Source: Liolophura sinensis
Lineage: Eukaryota; Mollusca; Polyplacophora; Chitonida; Chitonidae
Direction: 5' to 3'
DNA: 64,000 nucleotides
Assembly (NCBI RefSeq): GCF_032854445.1
Contig: NC_088306.1
Location: 25,889,764 to 25,953,763 of the forward strand
Shown here: in pieces, positions 47,201 to 57,843 of the stretch
Numbering within the stretch: position 1 is the first letter of the stretch
How the letters are laid out: each line of letters opens with the position of its first letter
Notes under the pieces: generated by a model
Databases searched by the model: none
What the model saw: only the letters and a program-made list of their open reading frames with translations
What the model was told of the DNA's origin: nothing
Position numbers and translations under genes: made by a program

Positions 47201-48419
47201 AAAAATAGCAAAGGTTGGTGAATGGAAATGATGCGCTTGACGCTGCAAGCCTAAACATTGTATCGGTACTCACAAACGGTCAATTCAAGTTCAGAAGCAT
47301 GTTTAGGTATCCCATTTTCACGAAATTAAAAAACCTACAAACTTATCTTATTATTTTGTAGATTACCAAAGAGTTTTGGATGAACTCGTCTGCAAACGAT
47401 CTCGTCTGAAAGTTCAAAGCAGAATCAAAACCTAGCCCTTTGTACACACTGTTTCGTTGCATTCTCCAAGTTCCACGATGGCTAGTAAGACCAGCAAAAT
47501 AAATATTAAGACGAATTGCTCACTTTAAAAGCCCATGCTGGAACAATTCTTTTAATTTGATTTTCGAAGTCACCAATCCTCACAAGTCATCTCGTGACGT
47601 CAAATGGTATGACCTTGATTTTGCTGACAGTTTTGGAGCCAAATGTTTCGATAAATAAGCAGGTATGAATGCTGATATTTTCGGGAAAAAAAATCAAAGC
47701 TCGTCGTTCTATAGCACACTAATGGACTGTGTTATGCTTTCTGTTCACAGAAATTACAGATTTCCTCAATGTTGTGTACAACTATATTTAGTTACACGTG
47801 TGGTTCGGCTCCAGCCGTTTCACATATATCGATATCAGTACGCATCTTATTTACACACTTGTTAAAACAAACACACACTGTCTTCTCCATCGACCACCTA
47901 AATCTGTTCAACCTAAATTCTGGGATAAATAGGATACGCAATTCGTGACCCATCACGTCAAATATATTTCATATATGATGTAATTTTCCTTTGTTTCCTT
48001 TGTTCCTCGCCAAAGACACGGAACAAATGAACATTACATGAGTCGTTTAATACAGCTGATAGAATGGGTCACTCTTTGTATATCCTTTATAGACGTGTCT
48101 GTAGAAAATGTGCACTATGTAAAATACTGAAGGACGAGTTTCATTGCATTCTTGTTCGCCCAATGTTCACTAATTTGCGAAAAAATATATTCTGCCTTTT
48201 TCTTTGAAACATATTAACGGACAGAAACTGGTTTCACTACTGAGAGAAAATTCCAAATCTGTAATTAGATGTTTAAGTATTTTGGTTTTCAAAGCATTTA
48301 GGTTAAGAGATGATTATTATGTAGTAATATATACCAGCTGTAATCCACCACCATGTAAGATGCAGTTGCCTGCTGTCTGTATGCCGACAGACCTATTGGT
48401 CTCGTGCAATAAAGTATTA

Positions 48420-48580
48420 TAAATCTGAAGTACTTTATTAAAGACAACAACACAGAGAGTAAAACCCGAGCAGTGACGACAGATGGTCACACATATTACC
48501 GGTGAAATCCGGTCACTTGCCAATTTACTTCAGGGTTCAACTGTTCATTAAAATGCTGAAATAATAGGAACTTAAACGCG
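48420..48580 (+). repeat. Dispersed repeat C copy
   Basis: 'ttaaagacaacaacacagag', 'agtaaaacccgagcagtgac', 'accggtgaaatccggtcact' and 'caatttacttcagggttc'. Confidence 0.68.
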
Positions 48581-48611
48581 TGTATGTCACAAGTTGAACA
48601 ATTCCCAAGTA

Positions 48612-48730
48612 ACTTGGTTGGGTTTTCCATGAGACTTCGGTATTTCCTATCCATACAACTGACCGCCATCGTATAAGTGAAAGCTAAAAGATTATGGCGT
48701 TTAAAGCAATGAAGTAAACAAATAAATTAA
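48612..48730 (+). repeat. SINE-A 3' fragment, diverged
   Basis: 'gttgggttttccatgagact', 'gaccgccatcgtataagtga' and a TAAA-rich tail. The 'gagtacggcg' box has decayed. Confidence 0.55.
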
Positions 48731-48943
48731 AAAAAAAACAAGTCTCTGTTGCGATACTTTGCTTAAAAGGAGAACAAAGTTTCAAAGATTAAAACACAGT
48801 GTTCATTTTACACCCCTCCATTCTTTGACAAAGCAGGAAAACCATATTCCCACCACTTAAAGATTTAACAGATAATCTGGATGTCCGATAATCGTAAGGA
48901 TTCCTCCAACCGATGACCTTTGGCCATCCAACCTTGAACTCAC

Positions 48944-49116
48944 CTGTGAGAAGGTTAACGTTCCATTGCATATCGTCGCTAGAGGGTTAATATGCCCGTT
49001 GAATTCACCTGCATATAGTCTAATCGCCAGAGGACAAATATGCACAATGCTCGTTTCTCCGGGACAATACCACTCGTAAATTTGGCCACCCTGTCGCGTG
49101 CATGTCGGCACTACAT
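48944..49116 (-). CDS. Candidate exon, unknown extracellular-type protein
   Basis: Minus-strand frame ending at a consensus donor TCACAG|GTGAGT. A possible acceptor is TTGCCTCTGGAG at 49117. It encodes GGQIYEWYCPGETSIVHICP, then LAIRLYAGEFNGHINPL and ICNGTLTFSQ. Four or five cysteines and one N-glycosylation site suggest an extracellular segment. I do not recognize the family. Phases do not chain simply with the candidate at 51952-52007, so a common gene is unproven. Confidence 0.32.
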
Positions 49117-49400
49117 CTCCAGAGGCAAATATAATCAATTTTAATGTCATGCATCACTAATTAAGCTTAGTAAGCTACATACCTGGGTGACGTTACCCCG
49201 AGCTGGTGGGAGTACAAAATGGTGGCATGATCATGCGGGATCCGCTTTCTTTGACGTCAGTTAAAGTTGATCCGATGGGGGGATGTGACGAAATCACATG
49301 TAAAGAAAGTTTTGGAATTGGCTAAACCGGTTTTAAATGGTAATATACCTTGTCTTATTTTAATGCTTAATTACAATGCAACTGTCTTTATTGGATTGGA

Positions 49401-49757
49401 ACTGGCCTCAATGCTAAGTTGGTAGAGGGTCCGCTTCTGGGGTGGTAGATCCAGAGTCAGTCTTGGGTCGGGTCATACCTGAGACCTTAAAAGAAGTTAA
49501 AAGTTGTAGCTTCCACGCTTGGCGTTCAGCAATAAGGGGATAGTCCAACGACTGGTTGGCCCGTATCAGTATAATGGCTCGGGTGGGAGAGTAAGTAGAT
49601 AGATAAAAGAGCACTAGATAAAAGAGCGGTGGAAATCTGTCCTGCAACAAGGAGCTACATTTCACATACACATGCACTCTAAAGGCTCCTTCGTCGTCAT
49701 ATGACTGAAAAATTATTAATTACGACTTTAAACCCTAAGCACTCACTCACTCACTCC
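49401..49757 (+). repeat. SINE-B, full length
   Basis: Box A-like 'tgctaagttggtagaggg', 'agtcagtcttgggtcgggtc', 'ggttggcccgtatcagtata', and end 'gactttaaaccctaagcact' with (CACT)n. Confidence 0.8.
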
Positions 49758-49939
49758 CTTTATTGGCCTGGAAAAGACGACTAATTCCCTTACATGTAGA
49801 TTTTGCTCAGTATGTCACATCAGGCGTAACACTTTCAAGCTGGCCTCGAGAAACGAACATTAATTGAAATAATGTTTATGACCCTGTCTAAGTGACGTAC
49901 GGATGGCACAAAGGCACCCATGCCATACCAAGGTGACAC

Positions 49940-50025
49940 CATGCCCTAGGCCCCAGACACCAGACCCCAGACACCAGACCCCAGGCTCCAGACCCCAGGC
50001 CCCAGACCCCAGACCCCAGACCAAG
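49940..50025. repeat. (GACCCCA)n-like imperfect tandem repeat
   Basis: About ten imperfect copies of 'ccagaccccagaca'-type sequence in ~85 bp. The complementary G-rich strand is a G-quadruplex candidate. Confidence 0.8.
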
Positions 50026-50221
50026 TGATCAAGAAACGATACAGTCAAAGCTTCAATCATTAAATTTGTTCTGTTTCTTTCCGTTATTTTACTTGAAATT
50101 TGTTGTACAAAAACTTTTCTAGAATTTACGTATTGAAACAAAATTTTGGTAATATAAGTAATATAAGAAATAACAATTTTAAAAGGATCTGAAATTTTGA
50201 AATAAGTCTAAGATCGTTTCG

Positions 50222-50472
50222 TGATTCCGGGGCTATGATCACATAGCTGACTTAGACTTAAGTCAGACCTAGTCATAACTTTAAGCAGTTTACAGCGCTA
50301 AAATTGTTACTTACCACAGGGATATTTATTTTAATACTTGGACTTGAGTTGCCTTTGAATTTCATGACAAAATTGAACATTATTGCTTAAGTTCAAAAAT
50401 ACGTTCAGGAATTATATCCCAAACTAAGACTGACTTAAGTCTAAGACAACTTTGTGGCCCTGGGAGCAGATC
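50222..50472. mobile_element. MITE-like element with inverted terminal repeats
   Basis: Left 'gattccggggctatgatcac' and 'tgacttagacttaagtcag' are mirrored by right 'ctgacttaagtctaagacaa' and 'ctttgtggccctgggagc'. Unlike the 18738 element it has a ~150-bp AT-rich centre. No transposase. A fragment-like relative sits near 57565 ('cttaggcttatgtcagactt'). Confidence 0.65.
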
Positions 50473-51288
50473 ATCAACGTCTTCCGCTTTTCCGTATTCT
50501 ATCTACACCTGTGTCAAAAGGCGGAACTTCAAGCAATAGCGGTTAGGTGGTGAAAACTGGAGTATCCCTCAAAACAATCCGTGCAGGATCGGGAGAAAAC
50601 AGATACCGGTCCCTTCCTGAAGAAGGCAACGTTTTCACGAGGGAGCAGGCGTATATATCTGAAGATAGTGAGGATAGTCTTTGAACCTAACTTCATCTAC
50701 TGGCCTCCTCCAATCAGGTATAGCTAAATTAAGAAATGTTCAAACTCACTTACTGCTTCCGCCTTTAGTAGAATCACACTGGCGTTAAAACTGATATTTC
50801 CTACTTTCGTACGACTGATTGGGTTCTTTACACCATTACGGCCTTCCCATATTCAGCGCGGCAATAAAGATTTCCAGGGTTTTCAAAGATATTTCGGAAA
50901 CAACATTTTTTTAGACACTTTGTGACCAAATGTGACAGTACCTCATTCCATCGATAAACGATGTACCAGTAGCACAGATGTTTAACAATCTGACTGAAAT
51001 AATTAAAAAATAAAAATCAACTTATCACTGTTCATGCCAATAGAAAGTAATAATATAAATATTAATACATACATGTAAACATTTAGATTCTGAGAGAAAG
51101 AAAATCAATGGTTTATTCGTGACGTGCTACAAACTTGTAAACCTTCATGACAGTTTTGTAAAAATTCATGACCGAGCACCTTATGATGACAATTAATTAT
51201 TGTTTTCTTGACCAAGTAGCCCTGTTTTATAGATTACTTTGATTAGTATTTATCGTCATTCTCAAATGTGTTTTTTCACCTATATATG
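50473..51288. other. Gene-poor stretch
   Basis: AT-rich unique DNA between a MITE and a SINE-A. No coding or repeat signature seen. Confidence 0.45.
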
Positions 51289-51530
51289 ACGGCTTGGTCG
51301 AGGGGGTTAGCATGCCAGTGCGGAGAAATGATCCAGGAGCTTCTCACACATGCGATCCGCCTGAGTTTAAGTCCAGCGCATGTTCGCTTCCCCTCCGGCC
51401 GTACGTGGGAAGATTTTCCAGCAGCCTGCCGATGGTCGTGGGTTTCCACAGGGCTCTACTCGGTTTCCTCCCACCATAATTCTGGCCGCCGTCGTATAAG
51501 TGAAATATTCTTGAGTGCTGCCACGCCCTG
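51289..51530 (+). repeat. SINE-A, nearly full length
   Basis: Degraded tRNA-like head ('gagggggttagcatgccagt'), box B-like 'tgagtttaagtccagc', 'ggccgtacgtgggaagattt', and 'tcgtataagtgaaatattct'. It stops at 'tgagtgctgc' without the usual AAAT tail, so the 3' end is replaced. Confidence 0.75.
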
Positions 51531-51951
51531 GGTAAAACCTGATATTCAAAGCAACGCTCAAGTAGAGCATCAAGTGCTACACGTCTGTACCAGGATTCTG
51601 CCTTGAGGTTTCTACAAAGCATTGCAATGTGTTAAAAACACAATTCTGAACACTACCTTCACACTACATTGTTCATTACATTTTAGTTCAAAAATAAACA
51701 TTCGTCCGAAGAAGTGTGTTTTTATGTGTATAGCCCTCAGTGCAAGAGTGTTGATTCGTGAGAGATTTTACAGTGGGAATCTCATCTCAGAAGCATAACA
51801 TGCCGCTCTCGAACTCCTAGGATTATATACCAAGCAAATGTGAGCTATGCATCCCAGATGTACATTCTCTGTAATATCTCAAGCACATTTAAAATGCAAA
51901 TCCAATGTGAATAAGGTAAGGAAGAAGGTATTGTATTCTGAGGACACTGAC

Positions 51952-52007
51952 CTCGGAGTTGTTTTTGATCCAGGCGGTGACTGTTACATTTGTGCCATTA
52001 ATCTGCA
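51952..52007 (-). CDS. Candidate micro-exon, unknown extracellular-type protein
   Basis: 56 bp on the minus strand with a good acceptor (TTTGTGTTTGCTGTTCAG) and a TCCGAG|GTCAGT donor. It encodes QINGTNVTVTAWIKNNSE with two N-glycosylation sequons. The length and splice context are credible, but no partner exon is certain and no family is recognized. Confidence 0.3.
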
Positions 52008-52546
52008 CTGAACAGCAAACACAAACATACACATACATTCTCGTATAAAAACAACAGTTTCTCCATGGAGCTACCTCGCGGTTTGGCAGGTTAATTTCTC
52101 CAGTAAGTTCCCGCTGGTAGAAAGTACATGTAATAGCGATGGAGGTGATTTTACTCGAGCTGTATTTTGATGCCTAATACGGTAGCTTAAACCGCGATAT
52201 CTGTTAACGTCCTATCTATTGTTTCCATTGAAAGTATTTTTTATATTTCACTTTTAAACCCACAAGCTTTGTTCACTGGTCGAGCTATCGGGTTGCCTAC
52301 TTCTTACAGTTACAGCGCATCTGCCCCTCTCGCGATTACAATACTGCCATGCACCCCCACTAGACAAGTTTGACCTTTGGAGCCTGTTGGAAGCATGTAG
52401 GCTTGCGCAGACTTAGCCTCACCATTTGTATCTTCGTTCGGAACTACTAGTATTAAATTAAAAGTGTTTTCTGACATTACTTCTTGCTTTATCATCATGA
52501 CAACAGTGACCTCGGAGATGTTGAAGATTTCTGTTCGCAACTGTAT

Positions 52547-52740
52547 ACTCGAGGACGTGCTTCACAAAAGGCCCAAAAGACAACAGAACGCATCGTTTTC
52601 TTCTGTGACGTTGCAGTGCGTGTGCACTTCATGAATGTTTTATGAGCACACACACACCCTTAGTCGTGACGTAATAACAAATGAGTTCACAGTTTTGGAC
52701 CATCTTGTTACAGGAAAAAGGAGTTTTACGAGTTCCCCAC
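52547..52740 (+). repeat. ~200-bp duplicated segment, copy 1
   Basis: Shares an extended collinear match with 58667-58867: 'actcgagga', 'cagaacgcatc', 'tttcttctgtg', 'ttttggacc' and 'aggagttttacga(g/c)ttccccac'. It lies about 150 bp upstream of the signal-anchor exon at 52886, so it may be part of a 5' flank, or it may be a low-copy dispersed repeat. Confidence 0.75.
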
Positions 52741-52885
52741 TTTTGTACATGTGTTGTGAGGAGTATTAGCGAGTTGTAAGGAGGAGACACGACATGGAGT
52801 CTCACGTACAGAGCCGTGTGGGAGTTTAAGGCTCCCCAACACGATCAGTAGGGAAAAGTCTCACAAAAACGCTTTACACAGAATT

Positions 52886-53056
52886 ATGGCAGACTCCGAG
52901 CAGCCCTTTCCTGCATCGTACCGGCTCCTCCCAGTCCTCATTTCACTTGCGGATGTTGTACTGTGTGTTACCCTGTTGTCCTTGAAGGTTATACCGGATG
53001 TACGTATGCACAAAGTTTCAGACATCTCGCTTGGGTCAGAAAAATTGACATTGACA
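52886..53056 (+). CDS. Candidate signal-anchor (first coding) exon of a TNF-superfamily ligand-like gene
   Basis: A 57-codon frame opens at ATG 52886 (context GAATTATGG, G at +4). It encodes a short polar tail MADSEQPFPASYR followed by one hydrophobic segment LLPVLISLADVVLCVTLLSL (about residues 14-33). This is a short cytoplasmic end plus signal anchor, the N-terminal layout of type II proteins such as TNF ligands. The coding part probably stops earlier than the frame's TGA: possible donors are CCGGAT|GTACGT (about 53001) and LSLKV at AAG|GTTATA. It lies ~3.1 kb upstream, on the same strand, of the TNF-homology domain at 56006. A tiny open exon with acceptor CTTCTTCAG at 54069-54107 (basic, KTRLKNKTRKK) could be stalk. 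Assignment to the same gene is inference. Confidence 0.42.
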
Positions 53057-53207
53057 TGATATACTCAACTCCATCATCTGATATACTCAACTCCACCATC
53101 TGATATACTCAAGCCTATTTTCTGAGTAGTATACCAAAGTCACATATTGTGTTAGTAGTTCAGACAAATTAAACGTAATAAAAGTTTAATTCAAATCAAC
53201 TAATATG

Positions 53208-53424
53208 TTATCAGGTTTGCGGTCGATGTGAGTTCAAGTCTAGCTCATGCTGGCTTCCTCTCCGGCCGTAAATGGGAAGTCTTCCAGCAACCTGAGGATG
53301 GTCGTGGATTTCGCCCGTGCTCTGGCCGGTTTCCTCCCACCATAATGCTGGCCACCGTCGTATAAGTGAAATATTGTTGAGTACGGCGTAAAACACCAAC
53401 CAACCAAATAAATAAATAAATGTT
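53208..53424 (+). repeat. SINE-A, lacking the extreme head
   Basis: 'gtgagttcaagtctagctca', 'ggccgtaaatgggaagtctt', 'gaggatggtcgtggatttcg' and 'gagtacggcgtaaaacacca' with AAATAAATAAATAAA tail. A well-preserved copy. Confidence 0.85.
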
Positions 53425-53689
53425 AGCAGGTTTTTCGGCTAAGTCGACTTGGTACCTGACCTAGTTCTAGACGTAATACGTTTTTATGGGAGTCGGGTAG
53501 CGCCATACCAGGTCATACCCTCTAGATCTGATAAAGGTACGGAATATACGTGGTGTTATAAAGCAGAAATGTAGATAAAGCGTAGCACGAATGTTATGTA
53601 ATTTCTGATAGGTACATACATAATTGATCGACTGTCGAACTGACTGCGTGTTTGTATCTCTCTGTTTGACCAAGTTACTCTTTCACTGG

Positions 53690-53990
53690 CCTAATGTCTG
53701 ACTGGATGACTCTCTGACTAACCCACTGAATGGCTGACTGTCTGACTAACCCACTGACTGACTGAATAGCTGTCTGACTGAGTGAATGACTCTCTGAAAA
53801 CGCGCTGACTGACTGAATAGCGCAATGAGTGACTATATGACTATCTGACTAACACACTGACTGGTTAAATGACTGTCTGACAAAACTACTGAACAACTGA
53901 ATAATTATCTAACTAACTTTCACATTAACTGACTAACTGGCTGTTCCCTGATTAACTGACAAGCTGACTGACCATCAGATTAATGACTGA
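53690..53990. repeat. (TGAC)-rich imperfect tandem tract
   Basis: Dozens of 'ctgactgaatgactgtctga'-like words over 300 bp; diverged simple repeat. Confidence 0.8.
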
Positions 53991-54187
53991 ATGACTGAAA
54001 GTATGTGCATGAATGAATTGCCCAGTAACTACTAATAAATAAACATTGCAAATATTGTACTTCTTCAGATAGTGAAAACAAGATTGAAGAACAAGACTAG
54101 GAAGAAAGTAAACCAGCGTAAAAAGTCAGATTTCAATTTCTGAATATTATTATTGTTACACACTCCTCATGTACTTTACGGTTATCA

Positions 54188-54740
54188 TGGTATAGCAATC
54201 ATGCAATTCATGCCTCAAGAGGTTTGAATGCTCACCAGGTGGTGTGAAAGAAGCATTATATAGCAACCATGTAATTCATTCCTTATGGGGTTTGAAGGCT
54301 CACAAGGTGGTGTGAATGTTAAGCATTATATAGCAATCATGCAATTCATGCCTCACGAGATTTGAATGCACACAAAATGGGGTAAATGTTTAGTATTATA
54401 TAGCAATCATGCAATTCATTCTTCAGGAGGTTTGGATGCTCACAAGGTGGTGTGAATGCTTAGCATTATATAGCAATCATGCAATTCATTCCTCACGGGA
54501 TTTGAATGCACACAAAATGGGGTAAATGTTTAGTATTATATAGCAATCATGCAATTCATTCTTCAGGAGGTTTGGATGCTCACAAGGTGGTGTGAATGTT
54601 TAGCATTATATAGCAATCATGCAATTCATTCCTCACGAATTTTGGTGGTGTGAATGTTTAGCATTATATAGCAATCATGCGATTCATTCTTCACAAGGTT
54701 TGCAAGCTCGCAAGTTGGTGTGAATGAGTAGCATTATATC
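54188..54740. repeat. ~70-bp minisatellite
   Basis: About eight units of 'tatatagcaatcatgcaatt', 'cattcttcaggaggtttgga' and 'tgctcacaaggtggtgtgaa'. Two variant types alternate ('ctcacaaggtggtg' and 'cacacaaaatgggg'), indicating a ~140-bp dimer period. Confidence 0.9.
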
Positions 54741-54749
54741 GCTATCTTG

Positions 54750-54945
54750 CTGCTTCCTACGGGAAGTTTGTTCATGGGCACAGCTTTTCGTCAGGAGATT
54801 TGTCAGAATAACTGCCGAGGTGGGGTGATTTCCTCTGGCGTCTGTCCGGTTTCCTCCAACGATAAACCAGGTCTCTTGTGGTATTAATGAATTATTATCC
54901 AGTACGACCAATTCAACACCAGACAAATGAATAAATAAATGAATG
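54750..54945 (+). repeat. SINE-A 3' half, diverged
   Basis: 'cgtctgtccggtttcctcca', 'cagtacgaccaattcaacac' and an AAATGAATAAATAAATGAA tail. Confidence 0.65.
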
Positions 54946-55602
54946 ACCCAATCCGAGGCTGTAGCACCGAAAATTACGTGCTGGTTTATTAGTTTATTAC
55001 AGGCATAATATATATACTTTACAAAATTGAGTTTTTAAATGGATGGCTGTTTTACACCTTACTCAAAAAATACTTCTCTTCCACGTGAAGCATTAAAAAA
55101 AAATAAAATAAATGAAATAAGTTGAGAAATAAAGGAAAATCCCGCTATATCCCGGGATACGTTTTTTTCAGACGATAAGGTAACAAACCGCTAACAACGT
55201 TAATTTATGACAACTACTAAACTGTCATGAAGGTCTGTAGTGTATTTATAGTCATTGCATTATCATTGTAACTACACTTTGTATGTGGAGAACGAGTACA
55301 GGTAATACATGCACGTGACGTGATTTAAACACTATTTGTCAATAAAGGCAACCAGGTGTTCATTATTGCTTATTTATTTGCAGATGATATCCCCATATAT
55401 ATGAGACCTCCTGGATGACTAAGAGGAATGTCCATAAAGCCTGGGCAATATGCGACTGAGCTAAAGTCAGGTTGGCTCCATGAGTATCCACACCCCACAT
55501 TTTAGCGATATCATGGAAAGACTTGCTCACATGATTTTTCTAACATTTATTGGTGATTTGTGTTCATTTGTCTCTTTGAATGGGCGCTGAGAGGCCTTCG
55601 TT

Positions 55603-55850
55603 ACCAACATGGTTAGCGTGACCGCGCGGCGTAATGACCCAGGAGCCTCTCACCAATGCAGCCGATGTGAGTTTAAATCTAGCTTATGTCTGGACCCTTC
55701 CTTGGCAGTACGTGGGAAGGCCTATCACATAACTGCGGATGGTGGGTTTCCCCTGGCCTCTGCTTGGTTTTCTGGAAACATAATGCTGACCGCCGTGGTA
55801 CTCTTGAGTAAAACACCAAATAATATTTATAAAATGAATATATTGAATGA
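55603..55850 (+). repeat. SINE-A, nearly full length
   Basis: Head 'acatggttagcgtgaccgcg', box B-like 'gtgagtttaaatctagct', 'tggcagtacgtgggaaggcc' and a shortened 'ctcttgagtaaaacaccaaa' end. It sits ~150 bp before the TNF-domain exon. Confidence 0.75.
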
Positions 55851-56005
55851 GCGCTGAGCGTAGGTCATTTAATCCGTTTTTTTCATCATTAACATTACAT
55901 TGGGATAATTCTATACAAAAAAGTAGGGATGAAAATGGAAATAAAATATTCTTTTGAATATTATTGTGTTTCATTTTTTGCTTCCCAGACACATCTCTGT
56001 AACAG

Positions 56006-56707
56006 ACGATTAAGACGTGGTTTGGAGAAGACAGTGGATACTCACAACTGGACTACGGAGTGCACATGCTCCACGGAAGACTGTTGGTGCCACGCAGAGG
56101 ACTCTACCAAGTTTTCTCTCGCATCTTTTTCACTGAGGAAAGGGGTTTGTAAAAGTTCAACAACCGTGAGTTTGGACATAAATTGTATACGTTTAACATA
56201 CTCCAAGAAGACAGCGGGGAACAAGAACTATTGCAAATGCCTCTAACGGAATGCATGCACTTTCATAAAAGGCAGCCGGAAGAGTAAAATGTCTCCTCGT
56301 ATATAAGAGCGATAACTTACCAACAAGAAAGAGATGAAATCTTAGTTCGCCTTACTCATATTCACATATTGGAAAGCTGGGGCCTCCGTGGCTCAGTTGG
56401 TTAGCGCGCTAGCGCAGCGTAATTACCCAGAAGCCTCGCACCAATGCGTTTGCTGCGAGTTCAAGTCCAGCTCATGCTGGCTTCCTCTCCGGCCGTACGT
56501 ATGAATGTCTTGCAGCAACCTGCGGATGGTCGTGGGTTTTTTTGGGGGGATATGCTCAGTTTCCTACCACCATAATGCTGACCGCCGTGGTATAAATGAA
56601 ATAATCTTAAACACGGCGTAAAACACCAATCAAATAAATAAATAAAATTAATATTGGAAAGCTATATAGCCGAGTATTATTTTGGCCTTGACAGACTAGA
56701 GTCGTGA
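56006..56707 (+). pseudogene. TNF-superfamily homology domain, disrupted by two in-frame stops and a SINE
   Basis: After a pyrimidine tract ending CTGTAACAG, one frame encodes a near-complete TNF-homology domain of about 138 codons. Strand landmarks, in order: TIKTWFGED; LDYGVHMLHGRLLVPRRG; GLYQVFSRIFF (the family's 'G-L-Y-x-V-x-S-x-(V/I)-x-F' signature); GHKLYTFN; ELLQMPLTECMH; SSYIRAITYQQERDEILVRL; and, after a SINE, AEYYFGLDRLES before TGA 56705-56707. This is the TNF cytokine fold, normally an extracellular trimer binding TNF receptors. It is broken: TAA at 56150-56152, TAA at 56285-56287, and a 272-bp SINE-A (56379-56650) within the codons for the last strands. A 13-bp target duplication 'atattggaaagct' lies at 56366-56378 and 56651-56663. 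Flanks and frame agree exactly across the insertion. The family call is strong; loss of function is very likely unless the stops are sequence errors. Confidence 0.82.
56379..56650 (+). mobile_element. SINE-A, full-length reference copy inside the TNF domain
   Basis: The tRNA-like head 'ggggcctccgtggctcagtt' carries box A-like 'tggctcagttggttagcgcg' (56389) and box B-like 'gcgagttcaagtccagct' (~56457). The body has 'tgctggcttcctctccggcc' and 'gcggatggtcgtgggttttt', and the end is 'aaacacggcgtaaaacacca' plus (AAAT)n. The exact 13-bp duplication of 'atattggaaagct' on both sides proves insertion by target-primed reverse transcription and fixes the element's limits. Other copies in the window can be aligned to it. 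Confidence 0.92.
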
Positions 56708-57843
56708 ACGAGACATGGATTCAAAAGTATATCCCGAGTTTATGTAAATAATCAGTGAGTTACGCATTCGGGACTCGCGCAAGGGCTCCTGGAATGGATC
56801 GTAATAAACAAAGCTCCCACGTTTATAGCTGTGAAGTTCGACCACTTGTAACGCTTGAACGTTCCGGTGCTGGAAGGGTATTTGCGGCAAAGAGACACAA
56901 GAGAGTGGGGCGAAAATGTGAATTTGATGTGTAAAGTTTCATAAAAATACCATCAAAATGGCTGCTTATGACCAGTGAGATTTTCTTGATACCGTAAAAC
57001 ATACTTTCCACAGATCATGTTCATTGTCGATTAAGACTTCATTTTTGTCTTTTTTGGAGGATACTTTTCACTAATAGCAATGCCCAGGGTCTGAGCCATG
57101 CTCATTTTAAACTCAAAATATTATTTTTGGCCAAAATTAGGTTTGACACCCGAACTAGTTAGAGACTAAAACTTGCCACAATGCAAATATACCAACTCAA
57201 ATTAATGTCTTCTGTTACTCGTGAATAGTAAATCATGTTCTACTAATAATACTGTTGAAATAAGAAAAAAGCTGCACTTGACATCTGTAACATTGATTGA
57301 TTGATTAACTGATTGTGTTTTTAACGTGTGGAATCCCAAAGTGCCCAAGAAAAAACCACAGACCTTTGGCAATACTATTTTGGCCAAGGGAACTAAAATT
57401 GCCTGTTTGCTTAATAACCGTTGCTTTGATCTTGTGTTAGTCTAAAATAGCAGTGTTATCCAGTAAGTTCAGTCACAGTTACCACCAATACGGCTGACCG
57501 GAATGTGTTTTTTTTTTCAGTTCACGACAGGTCAAGATTTGTTGCCCTGTCCACACGATAACAAAGCTGCCTTAGGCTTATGTCAGACTTTATCTTAACT
57601 TGTGGTGTTATTTCCGACCTTAGATTTAATTTTAAAGGATGCATGAAACCCTTTGGTTTTATTTCTTCATGTGTCGATTATCATCTGTAATAACATATAA
57701 CAGTACAAACAACTTTTACAACTTTCACTTTGGTGGGTAAAAATGGCTTCTAAGTACAGTTTTCTTAAAGCCCCAGTGGTCAGTCCGGAAATTAAGTAGC
57801 TTGTAGCGGTGACGTCAAGGATGATCCCTGTTTAAAAAGAACT
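56708..57843. other. Gene-poor stretch downstream of the TNF pseudogene
   Basis: AT-rich. Contains SINE-like fragments near 57295-57385 ('gattgattgattaactg', 'accacagacctttggc') and a MITE-like fragment near 57565. No gene is seen. Confidence 0.4.

Noticed and set aside
52310-52540. Minus-strand frame containing 'NTFNLILVVPNEDTNG' and ending ADAL
   Set aside because: Plausible composition, but no clean acceptor or recognizable domain; too weak to list as an exon.
55929-56246. Plus-strand frame across 55929-56246 giving 'CTCSTEDCWCHAEDSTK', resembling a Cys-rich peptide
   Set aside because: It is a shadow of the TNF-homology domain, which is in another frame with clear family motifs.
56150-56287. 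Two TAA codons as possible programmed readthrough or recoding sites
   Set aside because: The additional SINE insertion in the same domain makes decay a simpler explanation, and no conserved readthrough context is visible.
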